From Pseudomonadota bacterium (GTDB lineage: Bacteria; Pseudomonadota; Gammaproteobacteria; JAKAQQ01): a stretch of DNA of 64,000 nucleotides. A program made the translations under genes and the position numbers. Numbering within the stretch: the first letter of the stretch is position 1; every line of letters begins with the position of its first letter. The stretch covers positions 1 to 64,000 of the forward strand of contig JAJZYM010000004.1 in the NCBI GenBank assembly GCA_021798115.1, in the 5' to 3' direction. Under the pieces are notes generated by a model, which saw only the letters and a list, made by a program, of their open reading frames with translations, was not told the DNA's origin and did no database searches. Shown here in pieces: positions 28,605 to 37,463 of the stretch.

Positions 28605-29575
28605 TGGGACGGTCCTCCGGGGGGGGGCGACGGCGTCTCGCCCGAACGGCCAAGCGTGAGGTTGAGAAAGACCTCTTCGAGATTGGCCCCCTGCGGCGCG
28701 AGGCTCGCCGGTTGCCAGCCCGAAGCCACCGCGCGGGCGAGGAGGGTCGCCCGCGCTTCGCGGCCCGCCTCGTGGTGCAGAAGAAAGCGCCCCTCGCCAC
28801 AAGGTTCGGCCTTGTGCACGCCCGGCAGTGCGCGCAGCACTTCGGGTGTGGGTGGGCGGGCAAGTTCGAGGATCGATCGCTCTTCGCCCCCTTCACCGCC
28901 GAGCTCGCCGAGGGTCTCGCTGAGGACGATCCGCCCCTCGTGGATGATCGTCACCCGGGTGCAGATGCTCTGCACTTCATGGAGGAGGTGGCTCGAGAGG
29001 AGCACGGCGTGTTCGCGCCCGAGCTCCACGATGAGCGTGCGGATCGACTGGATCTGGGCGGGATCGAGCCCGACGGTCGGTTCGTCCAGGATGAGGACGT
29101 CCGGGCGGTGGAGCACCGCCTGCGCGAGGCCGAGACGTTGCTGGTACCCCTTGGAGAGTTGTGCGACCAGACGGCGGCGCACGTCTCCGAGGCCGGTGCG
29201 CCCGAGAGTCTCGTCGATGGCGGCGGGGAGGGTGCGGCGGCGCAGGCCGTGGAGACGGCCGGCAAAGCGCAGGGATTCCTCGACCGTGAGCTCGGGATGA
29301 AGGGGCGGGTGTTCGGGAAGATAGCCGATCTGCCGTTTGGCGGCGAGGGGCTCCTCGAGAAGGTCGCGGCCGGCGATCCGAATGGCCCCGCGGTGCGGAG
29401 CCAGGGTCCCGGTGAGAAGACGCATCGTGGTGGTCTTGCCCGCGCCGTTCAGTCCCAGGAATCCGAGGATCTCGCCCCGTCCGAGGTGGAGATCGACGTC
29501 TGCGACGGCCGCACGGGCGCCGTACCAGCGGCTCAGGCCCTGGGCGTCGAGGAGAAGGGGTTCGGCCGCGCTCAT
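28601..29575 (-). CDS. ABC transporter ATPase (GldA-like)
   Basis: 324 residues: Walker A GLNGAGKTTT, Q-loop region, signature LSKGYQQRLGLAQA, Walker B VLILDEPTVGLDP and the H-loop LLSSHLLHEV. The ~90-residue C-terminal extension is usual in GldA/CcmA-like ATPases. It is the first gene of the five-gene unit ending with mutM. Confidence 0.9.
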   Translation of the reverse strand: MSAAEPLLLDAQGLSRWYGARAAVADVDLHLGRGEILGFLGLNGAGKTTTMRLLTGTLAPHRGAIRIAGRDLLEEPLAAKRQIGYLPEHPPLHPELTVEESLRFAGRLHGLRRRTLPAAIDETLGRTGLGDVRRRLVAQLSKGYQQRLGLAQAVLHRPDVLILDEPTVGLDPAQIQSIRTLIVELGREHAVLLSSHLLHEVQSICTRVTIIHEGRIVLSETLGELGGEGGEERSILELARPPTPEVLRALPGVHKAEPCGEGRFLLHHEAGREARATLLARAVASGWQPASLAPQGANLEEVFLNLTLGRSGETPSPPPGGPSQ

Positions 29576-29666
29576 GCCTTACGTCGCTCCCTCGCGGGGG
29601 CGTGGATTCCGAAAGGACAAGACCGTCCGCGGTGCCGGAAGTTCACGAGACCGTGCGGCGGGCCCG

Positions 29667-29822
29667 TTACTTGAGCTTGGCCTCGTTGTAGACGACATGT
29701 TTGCGGACGACCGGATCGAACTTGGTGACCGAAAACTTGTCGGGATGAAGCCTCTTGTTCTTGGTGGCCGTGTAGAAATGGCCGGTGCCAGCCGAGGAGA
29801 CGAGTTTGATTTTTTCACGCAC
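29667..29822 (-). CDS. rpmG: 50S ribosomal protein L33
   Basis: 51 residues read from a GTG start at 29822 with GAGG upstream. The pattern [42 protein letters not shown] is diagnostic of L33. It lacks the four zinc-binding cysteines, so it is the C-minus form. It lies 29 bp after rpmB in the standard rpmB-rpmG order. Confidence 0.95.
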   Translation of the reverse strand: MREKIKLVSSAGTGHFYTATKNKRLHPDKFSVTKFDPVVRKHVVYNEAKLK

Positions 29823-29851
29823 GGGAAAACGACCTCAGGTGACAGGGCGGT

Positions 29852-30088
29852 TCAGGGTTTGAGACCGCGGGTGCGGAGTTCGGCCAGGACGGCGTCGACA
29901 CCCTTTCGGTGCACGGTCCGGAGAGCCTGATGGCTCAGGCGCAGGGTGACGAAGCGCTCCTCCTTCTCGCTCCACAGACGATGCGTGTGCAGGTTGGGGA
30001 GAAAGCGGCGCCGCTTCTTGTTGTTCGCGTGCGAGACGCGGTTGCCCGTGATCGGGCGTTTGCCGGTGAGGGGGCAGACGCGGGACAT
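29852..30088 (-). CDS. rpmB: 50S ribosomal protein L28
   Basis: 78 residues beginning [27 protein letters not shown] (read here in part), the standard L28 N-terminus. It continues with [15 protein letters not shown] and ends TRGLKP. ATG at 30088. Operon with rpmG; divergent from coaBC. Confidence 0.96.
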   Translation of the reverse strand: MSRVCPLTGKRPITGNRVSHANNKKRRRFLPNLHTHRLWSEKEERFVTLRLSHQALRTVHRKGVDAVLAELRTRGLKP

Positions 30089-30123
30089 GCGAGTCGATCC
30101 GTGGTTCTGGCTGCGTGAACGTC

Positions 30124-30154
30124 TATGATAAGAGGAAAGAGGCTCCCGCTGCAA
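30124..30154. promoter_or_regulatory. Overlapping divergent promoters rpmBG / coaBC
   Basis: On the minus strand TTGCAG (30154-30149), an 18-bp spacer and TATCAT (30130-30125) precede rpmB. The same bases give TATGAT (30124-30129) on the plus strand as a -10 for coaBC, with a poor -35. Confidence 0.45.
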
Positions 30155-30181
30155 GGGCGGGGCCCGCCCGGAGGCCTGTGC

Positions 30182-31441
30182 GTGACGGCGGACGAAGAGT
30201 GCGGGGAGCGGCGGGGACGGCTCGACGGCCGCCGCGTGCTCCTCGTGGTCGCGGGGGGCATCGCTGCCTACAAGGCGGCTGAGCTCGTGCGGAAACTGCG
30301 TGGCGAGGGGGCGGAGGTGCGTGTGGCCGCCACCGCCGGGGCTCTGCGCTTCGTGGGGACGGCCACATTCCAGGCCCTTTCGGGGCACCGGGTCCGCCAC
30401 GATCTCTGGGACGAGGAAGCCGAGGCGGCGATGGGCCACATCGAACTGGCCCGCTGGGCCGAGATCGTGGTCGCCGCCCCGGCGAGCGCACACCTTCTGG
30501 CCCGTTTCGCCCACGGGTTGGCCGACGATCTTCCGACCACCCTGGTTTTGGCGAGCGAGGCCCCTCTGCTCCTCGTGCCGGCCATGAACCGCGTCATGTG
30601 GTCGCACCCTGCCACCCGGGCGAACGTGGCTCGACTGCGGGCGCGTGGGGTCACGGTGCTCGAGCCCGATATCGGCGAGCAGGCCTGCGGGGAGCACGGG
30701 CCCGGACGGCTGCCCGACCCCGCGCTCATCGTCGAGCGGGTCCGGGCCCTTCTCGCCCCCGGTCCCGGAGAGCGGGTCTCACCGGACCTCCTGGCCGGAC
30801 GGCGGGTGGTGGTCAGCGCCGGGCCCACACGCGAACCCCTGGATGAGGTGCGCTACATCGGCAACCGGAGCTCGGGACGCATGGGTTATGCGGTGGCGGC
30901 CGCGGCGCTCCGCGCGGGGGCCGAGGTGGTTCTGGTGAGCGGTCCCGTGGGGCTTCCCCCGCCCGAGGGTGCCCGTCTGCGCCGGGTCGAGACCGCTCTC
31001 GAGATGAGAGAGGCGGTGCTGGACGAGATGCGCGCGGCGGACGTTTTCATCGCCGTCGCCGCCGTGGCCGACTACCGACCCGCCCGCCGGGCCTCGGGCA
31101 AGCCGGCGAAGACGGCGGGCGGCCTTCGTCTCGAGCTCGTTCCCAACCCCGACATCGTGGCCGAAGTCGCCGCTCTCGATCCGCGCCCCTTCGTCGTGGG
31201 CTTTGCGGCCGAGGCGGACGATCTCGAGGCGCACTGCCGGAACAAACTCGAACGCAAGGGTCTCGACATGATCGCGGGCAACCTCGTCGGGCCGGACCGC
31301 GGGTTCGACGTCGAGGACAACGCGCTCCACGTGTTCTGGACCGGGGGGGAGGTGCGTCTCGGACCGGGAGCGAAAACGGCTCTCGCCCGGGATCTCGTCG
31401 CGCTCGTCGCCCGCCGACTCGCGGAGACGAGACGGCGATGA
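30182..31441 (+). CDS. coaBC: Bifunctional phosphopantothenoylcysteine decarboxylase / phosphopantothenate-cysteine ligase
   Basis: Two steps of coenzyme A synthesis in one 419-residue protein. The CoaC half shows [13 protein letters not shown], catalytic His86 ([11 protein letters not shown]), PAMN at 133-136 and Cys169 ([11 protein letters not shown]). The CoaB half from about 195 shows [19 protein letters not shown] and the [10 protein letters not shown] lysine region. GTG at 30182 has GGAGG 7 nt upstream and gives the usual N-terminus; an in-frame ATG at 30125 is part of the putative -10 box. It overlaps dut by ATGA. Confidence 0.96.
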   Translation: MTADEECGERRGRLDGRRVLLVVAGGIAAYKAAELVRKLRGEGAEVRVAATAGALRFVGTATFQALSGHRVRHDLWDEEAEAAMGHIELARWAEIVVAAPASAHLLARFAHGLADDLPTTLVLASEAPLLLVPAMNRVMWSHPATRANVARLRARGVTVLEPDIGEQACGEHGPGRLPDPALIVERVRALLAPGPGERVSPDLLAGRRVVVSAGPTREPLDEVRYIGNRSSGRMGYAVAAAALRAGAEVVLVSGPVGLPPPEGARLRRVETALEMREAVLDEMRAADVFIAVAAVADYRPARRASGKPAKTAGGLRLELVPNPDIVAEVAALDPRPFVVGFAAEADDLEAHCRNKLERKGLDMIAGNLVGPDRGFDVEDNALHVFWTGGEVRLGPGAKTALARDLVALVARRLAETRRR

Positions 31442-31887
31442 AGATTGCGCTTCGTGTTCTCGATCCGCGTCTCGGGCGGGACTATCCGCTGCCGCGGCCC
31501 TCGACGGAGGGCTCGGCCGGTGTGGATCTCCGGGCCATGGTCGACGCTCCCCTCACCCTGGCGCCCGGGGACGTACGCCTCGTGCCGAGCGGTCTGGCGG
31601 TCCACATTGCGGATCCCGGCTGGGCCGGCGTCGTTCTCCCCCGCTCCGGCCGTGGGCACGAAGGGCTCGTCCTCGGCAATCTCGTCGGTCTCATCGATTC
31701 CGACTATCAGGGCGAGATCCGTCTTTCGCTCTGGAACCGGGGGGGAGGCGCGTTCGTGATTGAACCCGGAGAGCGCATCGCTCAACTCGTCCTCGTGCGT
31801 GTGGTCCAGCCCGAGTTCGAGGTCGTGGCGGATTTCGCTGCGAGTTCCCGCGGCGAGGGAGGGTTCGGCCACAGCGGACGACGGTGA
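31438..31887 (+). CDS. dut: dUTP diphosphatase
   Basis: Trimeric dUTPase, 149 residues. All five motifs are present, including [25 protein letters not shown] and the C-terminal glycine-rich arm [13 protein letters not shown]. The coaBC-dut order with a 4-nt ATGA overlap is standard in Gammaproteobacteria. Confidence 0.97.
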   Translation: MKIALRVLDPRLGRDYPLPRPSTEGSAGVDLRAMVDAPLTLAPGDVRLVPSGLAVHIADPGWAGVVLPRSGRGHEGLVLGNLVGLIDSDYQGEIRLSLWNRGGGAFVIEPGERIAQLVLVRVVQPEFEVVADFAASSRGEGGFGHSGRR

Positions 31888-31910
31888 GAGGCCGCGGATC
31901 CTCGTCCGGC

Positions 31911-31939
31911 TTGACACCGCCCGCGATGTCGGGGAAAAT
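31911..31939 (+). promoter_or_regulatory. Promoter of tRNA-Ala
   Basis: TTGACA (31911-31916), 17-bp spacer, GAAAAT (31934-31939), 20 nt before the mature tRNA 5' end. Confidence 0.7.
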
Positions 31940-31959
31940 GTGCGGCCTTGGGGCGTTGT

Positions 31960-32035
<76 letters not shown>

Positions 32036-32115
32036 AGGACTCGCCCAGCAATCCTCTTTGCCGCACACGCGGTGGTGACGGCGACGTCTCCCGCGCCCGT
32101 TCCCCCCCGAGCCGT

Positions 32116-32136
32116 TCTCGAGGGGACTTCGAGAAA
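32116..32136. promoter_or_regulatory. 21-bp dyad upstream of dabBA
   Basis: TTCTCGA-N7-TCGAGAA, perfect arms, 83 bp before the dabB start. The size and T...A ends fit a LysR-type operator, but no regulator gene is adjacent. No other feature is obvious in the tRNA-dabB gap. Confidence 0.45.
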
Positions 32137-32218
32137 CGTCCGCGGCGGGTCCCTGTAAAGTGTTTCCGTCCCGACGGCCCCGGTGGGGGGCCGGGCCGCG
32201 TCTTCAGGGGGGGATCTC

Positions 32219-33871
32219 ATGCCGGATCACGTGACATCGGCGCTCGTTCTGATCCTCCCCTGGCCGTTGCTCCTGGTCGGTCTTCTCGCCGGACGGGCGG
32301 CCGATCGTCACGCTCGGCGCGTGCGGCGCCTCACGCAGGGCGCCGCTTCCTTCGCCGTCTTCGCCGCGCTCCTGGCGGCGTTGAGCTACCGCTGGGGGAC
32401 GGCCCGCTCCGTGACCTACGTCGCGGTGGCCCTCCCGGCCGGTCTGGGCCGTTTGGCGATCAACGTCTACGTGAACGCTCTGACCGTCCTCATGATTCTT
32501 CTCGTGTCGTTCGTCGGGGTGATCGTCGCCCGCTACTCCTCGCGATACATGGACGGTGATGCACACGAAGGTCGTTTCCACCGCTGGCTCAGTCTCACGC
32601 TCGGGGCGTTCTTCACGCTGATCGTGGCCGGCAACATCTGGGGATTTTTCCTGTCGTGGCTCGTCACAAGCCTGTCGCTCCACGAGCTTCTGGCTTTTTA
32701 CCGCGAGCGGCCGGGGGCGGTGCTGGCCGCGCGGAAGAAATATCTCCTGCACCGCTTGAGCGATGTGGCCCTGTTCGTGGCCTTCGTGCTCGTGATCCAC
32801 ACGCTTCGGACCTCACAGTTCGCCGGCCTTGGGCCCGCGCTCGCCGCGCGCCCGGGGCCTCTGTCCGCCCCGCTCGAGATCGCCGCCGGCCTGATCCTCC
32901 TGAGTGCGGTTCTCAAGAGTGCGCAGTTTCCGACGCACGGCTGGCTCATCCAGGTCATGGAGGCACCCACGCCGGTCTCGGCGCTCATGCACGCCGGCAT
33001 CATCTACACCGGGGCGTTCCTGCTCCTGCGCACGAGTCTCCTCATCGCCCGGGTCGATTGGGTCTGGGATGTCCTCATCGTGGGGGGACTGGCCTCCGTC
33101 GCGGCCGCCTCCCTGATGATGATGACGGCGACCAACATCAAGGAATCGCTGGCCTATTCCACCTGCGCCCAGATGGGCTTCATGCTGATGGAGTGCGGGT
33201 TGGGTCTCTACAGCGTGGCGGTTCTGCACATCATCGCCCACTCGGTCTACAAGGCGCACGCGTTTCTGTCGTCCGGGAGTGTGGTCGACACGTTTCGGGC
33301 GCCCGTTCCTTCGGGTGTTCCGCGCCCGACAACGGTCGTCGCGGGCGTGGGGGCGTTGGCCGCAGCGACGGCGGCGACGATCGGTGCAGGCGCTCTTTTC
33401 GGGGTGACGCTCCAGCGTGAGCCCGCGCTCATCGCGGTGGGGGCGGTTCTCACAGCGGCGATGGCCCAGCTTCTCCTGCAGGCGTTTCGCGCACGCTCTT
33501 CGGGTACGGCCGGGGTTCTTTGGCGCCTCGCGGTCTTGTGCGTCTTCGTCGCGCTCGCCTATTTCGGTCTCCACCGGCTCTTCGTCCATCTCCTGGGTAC
33601 GAGCCTTCCCTCCGACCGGCTGCAGGCCCATGGTGTTCCGCCGGCCCTGCTCTGGCTGATCGCGGCCGTCTTCCTCGGTCTTCTGCTCCTCCAGCAGGCG
33701 CTGCCCCGGATCCGCGAACAACCTCGGGGGCAGGCCGCGTGGGTTCATCTCTACAACGATCTCTACGTCGATGATTTCCTGAGCCGGCTGGTTCACTGGC
33801 TCGAGAGATCGGCTCGCATGCGGGGGTTTCGCCCCTCCTTGCGGCGCCCCCCGCGCGACGCCTCGTCATGA
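32219..33871 (+). CDS. dabB: DabB, proton-channel-like membrane subunit of the DAB inorganic carbon pump
   Basis: 550 residues, mostly hydrophobic, with about 13-14 transmembrane segments and the proton-antiporter core related to NuoL (KSAQFPTHGWLIQVMEAPTPV, ALMHAGIIYTGAFLL, IKESLAYSTCAQMGFML, LHIIAHSVYKAHAFLSSG). The conserved Lys and His residues of the proton path are visible in these stretches. Placement directly before a DUF2309 gene with an ATGA overlap identifies the DabAB complex rather than complex I. It is thought to couple cation influx to CO2 hydration by DabA. ATG at 32219 follows a G-rich Shine-Dalgarno-like run. Confidence 0.93.
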   Translation: MPDHVTSALVLILPWPLLLVGLLAGRAADRHARRVRRLTQGAASFAVFAALLAALSYRWGTARSVTYVAVALPAGLGRLAINVYVNALTVLMILLVSFVGVIVARYSSRYMDGDAHEGRFHRWLSLTLGAFFTLIVAGNIWGFFLSWLVTSLSLHELLAFYRERPGAVLAARKKYLLHRLSDVALFVAFVLVIHTLRTSQFAGLGPALAARPGPLSAPLEIAAGLILLSAVLKSAQFPTHGWLIQVMEAPTPVSALMHAGIIYTGAFLLLRTSLLIARVDWVWDVLIVGGLASVAAASLMMMTATNIKESLAYSTCAQMGFMLMECGLGLYSVAVLHIIAHSVYKAHAFLSSGSVVDTFRAPVPSGVPRPTTVVAGVGALAAATAATIGAGALFGVTLQREPALIAVGAVLTAAMAQLLLQAFRARSSGTAGVLWRLAVLCVFVALAYFGLHRLFVHLLGTSLPSDRLQAHGVPPALLWLIAAVFLGLLLLQQALPRIREQPRGQAAWVHLYNDLYVDDFLSRLVHWLERSARMRGFRPSLRRPPRDASS

Positions 33872-36357
33872 GCGCCCCTCCCACGAGGCCGGGCGCGTCG
33901 GAGACGGGCGGGATCCGGGAGACGATGGATCGTATCTGCCGACGCGTTGCGCCGCTTTGGCCGCTCAGCCGTTTCGTTGCGGTCAACCCCTATTTCGGAC
34001 TGCGTCATCTCCCCTTCTGGGTGGCCGACGCCACGCTCCGGCGGATCACCGGGGTCGGGCTCACCATGCCGCGGGCGTATTATCGGGATCACATCGCGAG
34101 CGGACGGATCACGCCCGCCGATCTTGCCGAGGCCCGGGGCGAGTGGGGCGGGGCGGAAGGAGGTCCGCGGCTCGAGGATCTCCTCGAGCCTGCGTCGATC
34201 GATCCCCGCCCGAGGAACCCCCGCCTCCTCGTCACGGACGTGCTCGGGGATCTCGAAGGGGAGGACTGGTCCGGCTTCGTCGTCGATCGGATCAGCCGCT
34301 TTTGCGCGGCCTATTTCGATCGGGGGCAGGCGCTCTGGCCGATGCCTTGGCGGGAGCAGCCGTTCTACCGGGCCTGGCGGGCGTATGCACGGATCGACAA
34401 GACCCCGCGCGCCATGGGCATCAGGGGCGTCGGCGCGGTGCTTGCGACCCTGCCCGAGACGGCGGAGGAGACCGTGTCTGAGGTCGTCGAGCGCCTCGCG
34501 GTTCCCGAAGAGGCGCTCGAAGCCTATCTCCACGCGGCTCTCCTGAGCGTCGGCGGCTGGGCGGGATGGGTGCAGTACCGGAATTGGCGCGCGGACCCGA
34601 AGAACGGAGGCGAGCAAACCCTCCGCGATCTTCTCGCCGTGCGTCTCGTGTGGGATCTCCTCCTCGGCACGTGGCGCGGGGACAAGGCTCTCGCCGTGTG
34701 TTGGCAGAAGAACCTCATGGCGGCGCAGGCGGAGGAAAGCGAGGGCGTCCCCGCCCCCGACGGGGTGTTGCAGACCGCCTTCGAGATCGGGTACCGGCGT
34801 CAACTCATGGCCGCGCTCGCCGTTTCCGCGGCGCCGCGGCCGGTGTCTACGCGTCCCGCGCTCCAGGCGGTCTTCTGCATCGACGTCCGTTCCGAGATCG
34901 TCCGACGCCACCTCGAGACGGTCGCGCCGGAGGCACAAACACTCGGCTTCGCGGGGTTCTTCGGGATTCCGATGGCTTACCTGCCGCTTGCCTCCGTCGA
35001 AGCGTGCGATCATCTCCCCGTCTTCTTTTCTCCGTCTTACCGAATCCGTGAACGCCCCGCCGGCGTGGATCCCCGAGACACCGAGAAGCTCACCGCCCTC
35101 CGCCGCACGCGGTTACGCGTGGCCAGCGCCTGGAAAACGTTCAAAACCTCGGCCGTCTCGTGCTTCACCTTCGTCGAGACGGTGGGCTTGCTCTATGTCG
35201 CCAAGATTTTCAGCGACAGCATCGGCTGGAGCCGTCCGGTCCCGCGGCCCGAGACCCGGGGCTTGGGGGAGCGGGTGTCTGCGCGTCTCGGACCCGCGCT
35301 CGACCCCGATGCCACGGCAGACGGGGGTTGTGCGACGGGCATTCCCGAAGAGGATCGTCCTGCGCTCGCCGAAGCCCTTCTTCGGACCCTGGGTCTCACC
35401 ACCAACTTCGCCCGCCTGGTCCTTCTCGTCGGACACGGGAGCGCCACCACCAACAATCCCCAGGGGACGGGGCTGGACTGTGGGGCCTGCGGGGGACAGA
35501 GCGGTGAGGCCAACGCCCGCGTGGCCGCCGCACTCCTCAACGATCCCTGCACCCGCCGGGGTCTCGCACCACGCGGGATCGTGGTCCCCGAGGACACGTG
35601 TTTTGTCCCCGCCCTTCACTGCACCACGACCGATCAGGTGCGGCTCTTCGATACGGAGTGTCTGCCGGCCTCGCACACCGAAGATCTGAGCCGGACGCGA
35701 CGGTGGCTCGAGGCGACCGCTGAAGCGGCGCGCCGCGAGCGGGCTTCCGCTCTTGGGCTCGACGTCCGATTGCCTCGGGCGGTCGCCCGAGAGCTCCGCC
35801 GGCGCAGCCGCGACTGGTCGGAGGTGCGCCCGGAGTGGGGACTTGCGGGCAACGCCGCGTTCATCGTGGCACCCCGTGCCCGCACGAGGGGTTGTGTCCT
35901 GGCCGGCCGCGTCTTCCTGCACGACTACGACTGGTGTGAGGACCGCGATTTCCGCACGCTCGAGCTCCTCATGACCGCGCCGATGGTCGTGGCGAGCTGG
36001 ATCAGTCTTCAATACTTCGGCTCGACCGTTGATCCCCGCCGCTTCGGCAGCGGGAACAAGGTTCTCCACAACGTCGTTGGTGGAGCGATCGGTGTCCTCG
36101 AAGGCAACGGAGGGGATCTCAGGACCGGACTCGCGTGTCAGTCGCTGCACGACGGACGGCGTTGGATCCATGAACCCATGCGTCTTCATGTCTTCATCGA
36201 GGCGCCTCGATCGGGCATCGACGCCGTGGTGGCCCGTGCCGAAGAGGTCCGCACGCTCGTCGAGAACGCCTGGATTCATCTTTTCCAGATCGAGGAGGAT
36301 GGGCGTGTCTACCGGTGTGGCGCGGACCGACGGTGGTCGGACGTCTCCGCCGGTTGA
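33868..36357 (+). CDS. dabA: DabA, carbonic-anhydrase-like subunit of the DAB inorganic carbon pump (DUF2309)
   Basis: 829 residues of the DUF2309/UPF0753 family. The zinc site shown for Halothiobacillus DabA2 (two Cys, Asp, His) is conserved: Cys337 and Asp339 in VFCIDVRSE, His523 in VGHGS and Cys538 in LDCGACGG. The complex works as a vectorial beta-carbonic-anhydrase-like pump that accumulates bicarbonate, usual in chemoautotrophs. The C-terminal region (HDYDWCEDRDFRTLELLMTA, VASWISLQYFGS, NVVGGAIGVLEGNGGDLRTG) is complete. The ATG overlaps dabB by 4 nt. Cbb genes are not in the window. Confidence 0.95.
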   Translation: MSAPPTRPGASETGGIRETMDRICRRVAPLWPLSRFVAVNPYFGLRHLPFWVADATLRRITGVGLTMPRAYYRDHIASGRITPADLAEARGEWGGAEGGPRLEDLLEPASIDPRPRNPRLLVTDVLGDLEGEDWSGFVVDRISRFCAAYFDRGQALWPMPWREQPFYRAWRAYARIDKTPRAMGIRGVGAVLATLPETAEETVSEVVERLAVPEEALEAYLHAALLSVGGWAGWVQYRNWRADPKNGGEQTLRDLLAVRLVWDLLLGTWRGDKALAVCWQKNLMAAQAEESEGVPAPDGVLQTAFEIGYRRQLMAALAVSAAPRPVSTRPALQAVFCIDVRSEIVRRHLETVAPEAQTLGFAGFFGIPMAYLPLASVEACDHLPVFFSPSYRIRERPAGVDPRDTEKLTALRRTRLRVASAWKTFKTSAVSCFTFVETVGLLYVAKIFSDSIGWSRPVPRPETRGLGERVSARLGPALDPDATADGGCATGIPEEDRPALAEALLRTLGLTTNFARLVLLVGHGSATTNNPQGTGLDCGACGGQSGEANARVAAALLNDPCTRRGLAPRGIVVPEDTCFVPALHCTTTDQVRLFDTECLPASHTEDLSRTRRWLEATAEAARRERASALGLDVRLPRAVARELRRRSRDWSEVRPEWGLAGNAAFIVAPRARTRGCVLAGRVFLHDYDWCEDRDFRTLELLMTAPMVVASWISLQYFGSTVDPRRFGSGNKVLHNVVGGAIGVLEGNGGDLRTGLACQSLHDGRRWIHEPMRLHVFIEAPRSGIDAVVARAEEVRTLVENAWIHLFQIEEDGRVYRCGADRRWSDVSAG

Positions 36358-36358
36358 G

Positions 36359-36389
36359 CGGCCCGGCCCGGTCTGGCTGAAACGGGCCG
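36359..36389 (+). terminator. Weak hairpin after dabA
   Basis: CGGCCCG (36359-36365) and CGGGCCG (36383-36389) with a 17-nt loop directly after the dabA stop. No T-run. Confidence 0.3.
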
Positions 36390-36642
36390 TCTTCGGATCC
36401 CTCTCGCTTCAAGCGCTTCAAGGATCTCGCGAAGCGTTCGACAGCCCCTCTCATCGTGGATGGCCCCGCGATGAGAGGCGGAGATCCCCGTGTGGATCCC
36501 GATGGGCAGGCTTTTCAAAGGTGACGACCTGGACGACTTGAGGGAGAGGCAGGTTCGTTAAACGTCAACAGTTTTTGTGATACATCAAGCCACTGGCCTT
36601 CATTATTACAATGTCTTACGCATGGTTAACAGGAACGTAACG
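36390..36642. other. Intergenic region opening the accessory island
   Basis: Base composition drops relative to its neighbours. The last 70 bp contain TGAT-AC-ATCA (36578-36587), an inverted half-site pair, and TACAAT (36607-36612), a good -10 for the toxin-antitoxin genes. The half-sites may be the autoregulatory operator bound by the RHH antitoxin. Confidence 0.4.
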
Positions 36643-36858
36643 ATGGGTGCCCTGACGATCCGTCTCGATGACCAGCTTGAGCATGCACTGAACCGGCTCG
36701 CCAAGACGCAGCACCGGACGAAGAGCGAGGTCGCACGCGAACTGCTACGCCGACATATTCTCGCGCGCCAGCTGGACGAAACCCGAAACAGGCTTCGACC
36801 TTATGCCGAGGACGCAGGTTATCTGACCGACGAGGATTTCTTCCGGAACATCTCTTGA
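36643..36858 (+). CDS. Ribbon-helix-helix (CopG-like) antitoxin
   Basis: 71 residues starting MGALTIRLDDQLEHALNRLA, the beta strand plus first helix of RHH regulators, then KTQHRTKSEVARELLRRH as the second helix. The acidic C-terminus (YAEDAGYLTDEDFF) would wrap the toxin. GGA 8 nt upstream supports this ATG over one 22 codons upstream. It overlaps the PIN toxin by 4 nt (TTGA). Confidence 0.85.
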   Translation: MGALTIRLDDQLEHALNRLAKTQHRTKSEVARELLRRHILARQLDETRNRLRPYAEDAGYLTDEDFFRNIS

Positions 36859-37268
36859 GGATTTTTCTCGACACCAACGTCCTCGCCAGTGGATTGATGG
36901 GCCACGGACTGTGCCACGATCTACTGGATCGCATCCTCATCGAGCACACGGTGCTGCTCGGTGCTTCGGTGTATGAAGAACTGCACCGGCTCCTCACCTC
37001 GAAATTCCGCGTTCCGGCAGAATTGTGGCACCAACTGGAATCGGGTCTGCTCACCCTCGAACACGCGCCTTCGGTAGAAACGCCACTGAACACGCCCGTC
37101 CCCGACTCCGACGATATTCCGATCCTCGCGTGCGCGCTCCCTGCCAAGGCCGATGTTTTCGTCACCGGTGACGAGGCGCTACTCGAACTTCGGATGATAG
37201 AAGAACTGCCTATCCTCTCGCCACGACAGATCTGGCAACGACTCTCTGGTTTCAGGCTGCCGCCCTGA
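36855..37268 (+). CDS. PIN-domain toxin (putative RNase)
   Basis: 137 residues with the PIN acidic cluster: Asp6 (FLDTNVLASG), Glu41/42 (VYEELHRLL), Asp84-87 (DSDDIPIL) and Asp106 (TGDEALL). It belongs to the group usually annotated as toxin component of the PIN family, partner of RHH antitoxins. It starts with TTG, overlapping the antitoxin stop, which would keep toxin translation low. The pair looks intact. Its target RNA cannot be told. Confidence 0.85.
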   Translation: MRIFLDTNVLASGLMGHGLCHDLLDRILIEHTVLLGASVYEELHRLLTSKFRVPAELWHQLESGLLTLEHAPSVETPLNTPVPDSDDIPILACALPAKADVFVTGDEALLELRMIEELPILSPRQIWQRLSGFRLPP

Positions 37269-37463
37269 TGGGCACGACCACGGTCGAGTTTGTGCGTGCC
37301 TCGGCCAAGAAAAAAGCTTGGGCTTTGCTGGAACGGGAGGCACGTCGTTATCAGAGTGCGTGACTTCGCCAAGCTTAGCGTCGCCTTGGACAAGGCCTTC
37401 ACTCCCAACCCTGCATTGAAGGAGGCCCTCAAGAACGCGCGTCGTTCGGTGCGTCGTGCTTGA
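37268..37463 (+). pseudogene. Degraded DUF1778-like antitoxin
   Basis: Two frames together read as the C-terminal half of a DUF1778-type antitoxin: VEFVRASAKKKAWALLERE in the first (37268-37363) and VRDFAKLSVALDKAFTPN then PALKEALKNARRSVRRA in the second (37356-37463). The join needs a one-base frameshift near 37337-37350, and the N-terminal DNA-binding part is missing. The partner downstream is a GNAT toxin, the usual DUF1778 partner. Confidence 0.7.

Noticed and set aside
26295-29300. Plus-strand open frame of about 1000 codons
   Set aside because: Antisense to the ABC/GldG/DUF4340 genes and made mostly of Glu, Arg and Gly; no domain pattern.
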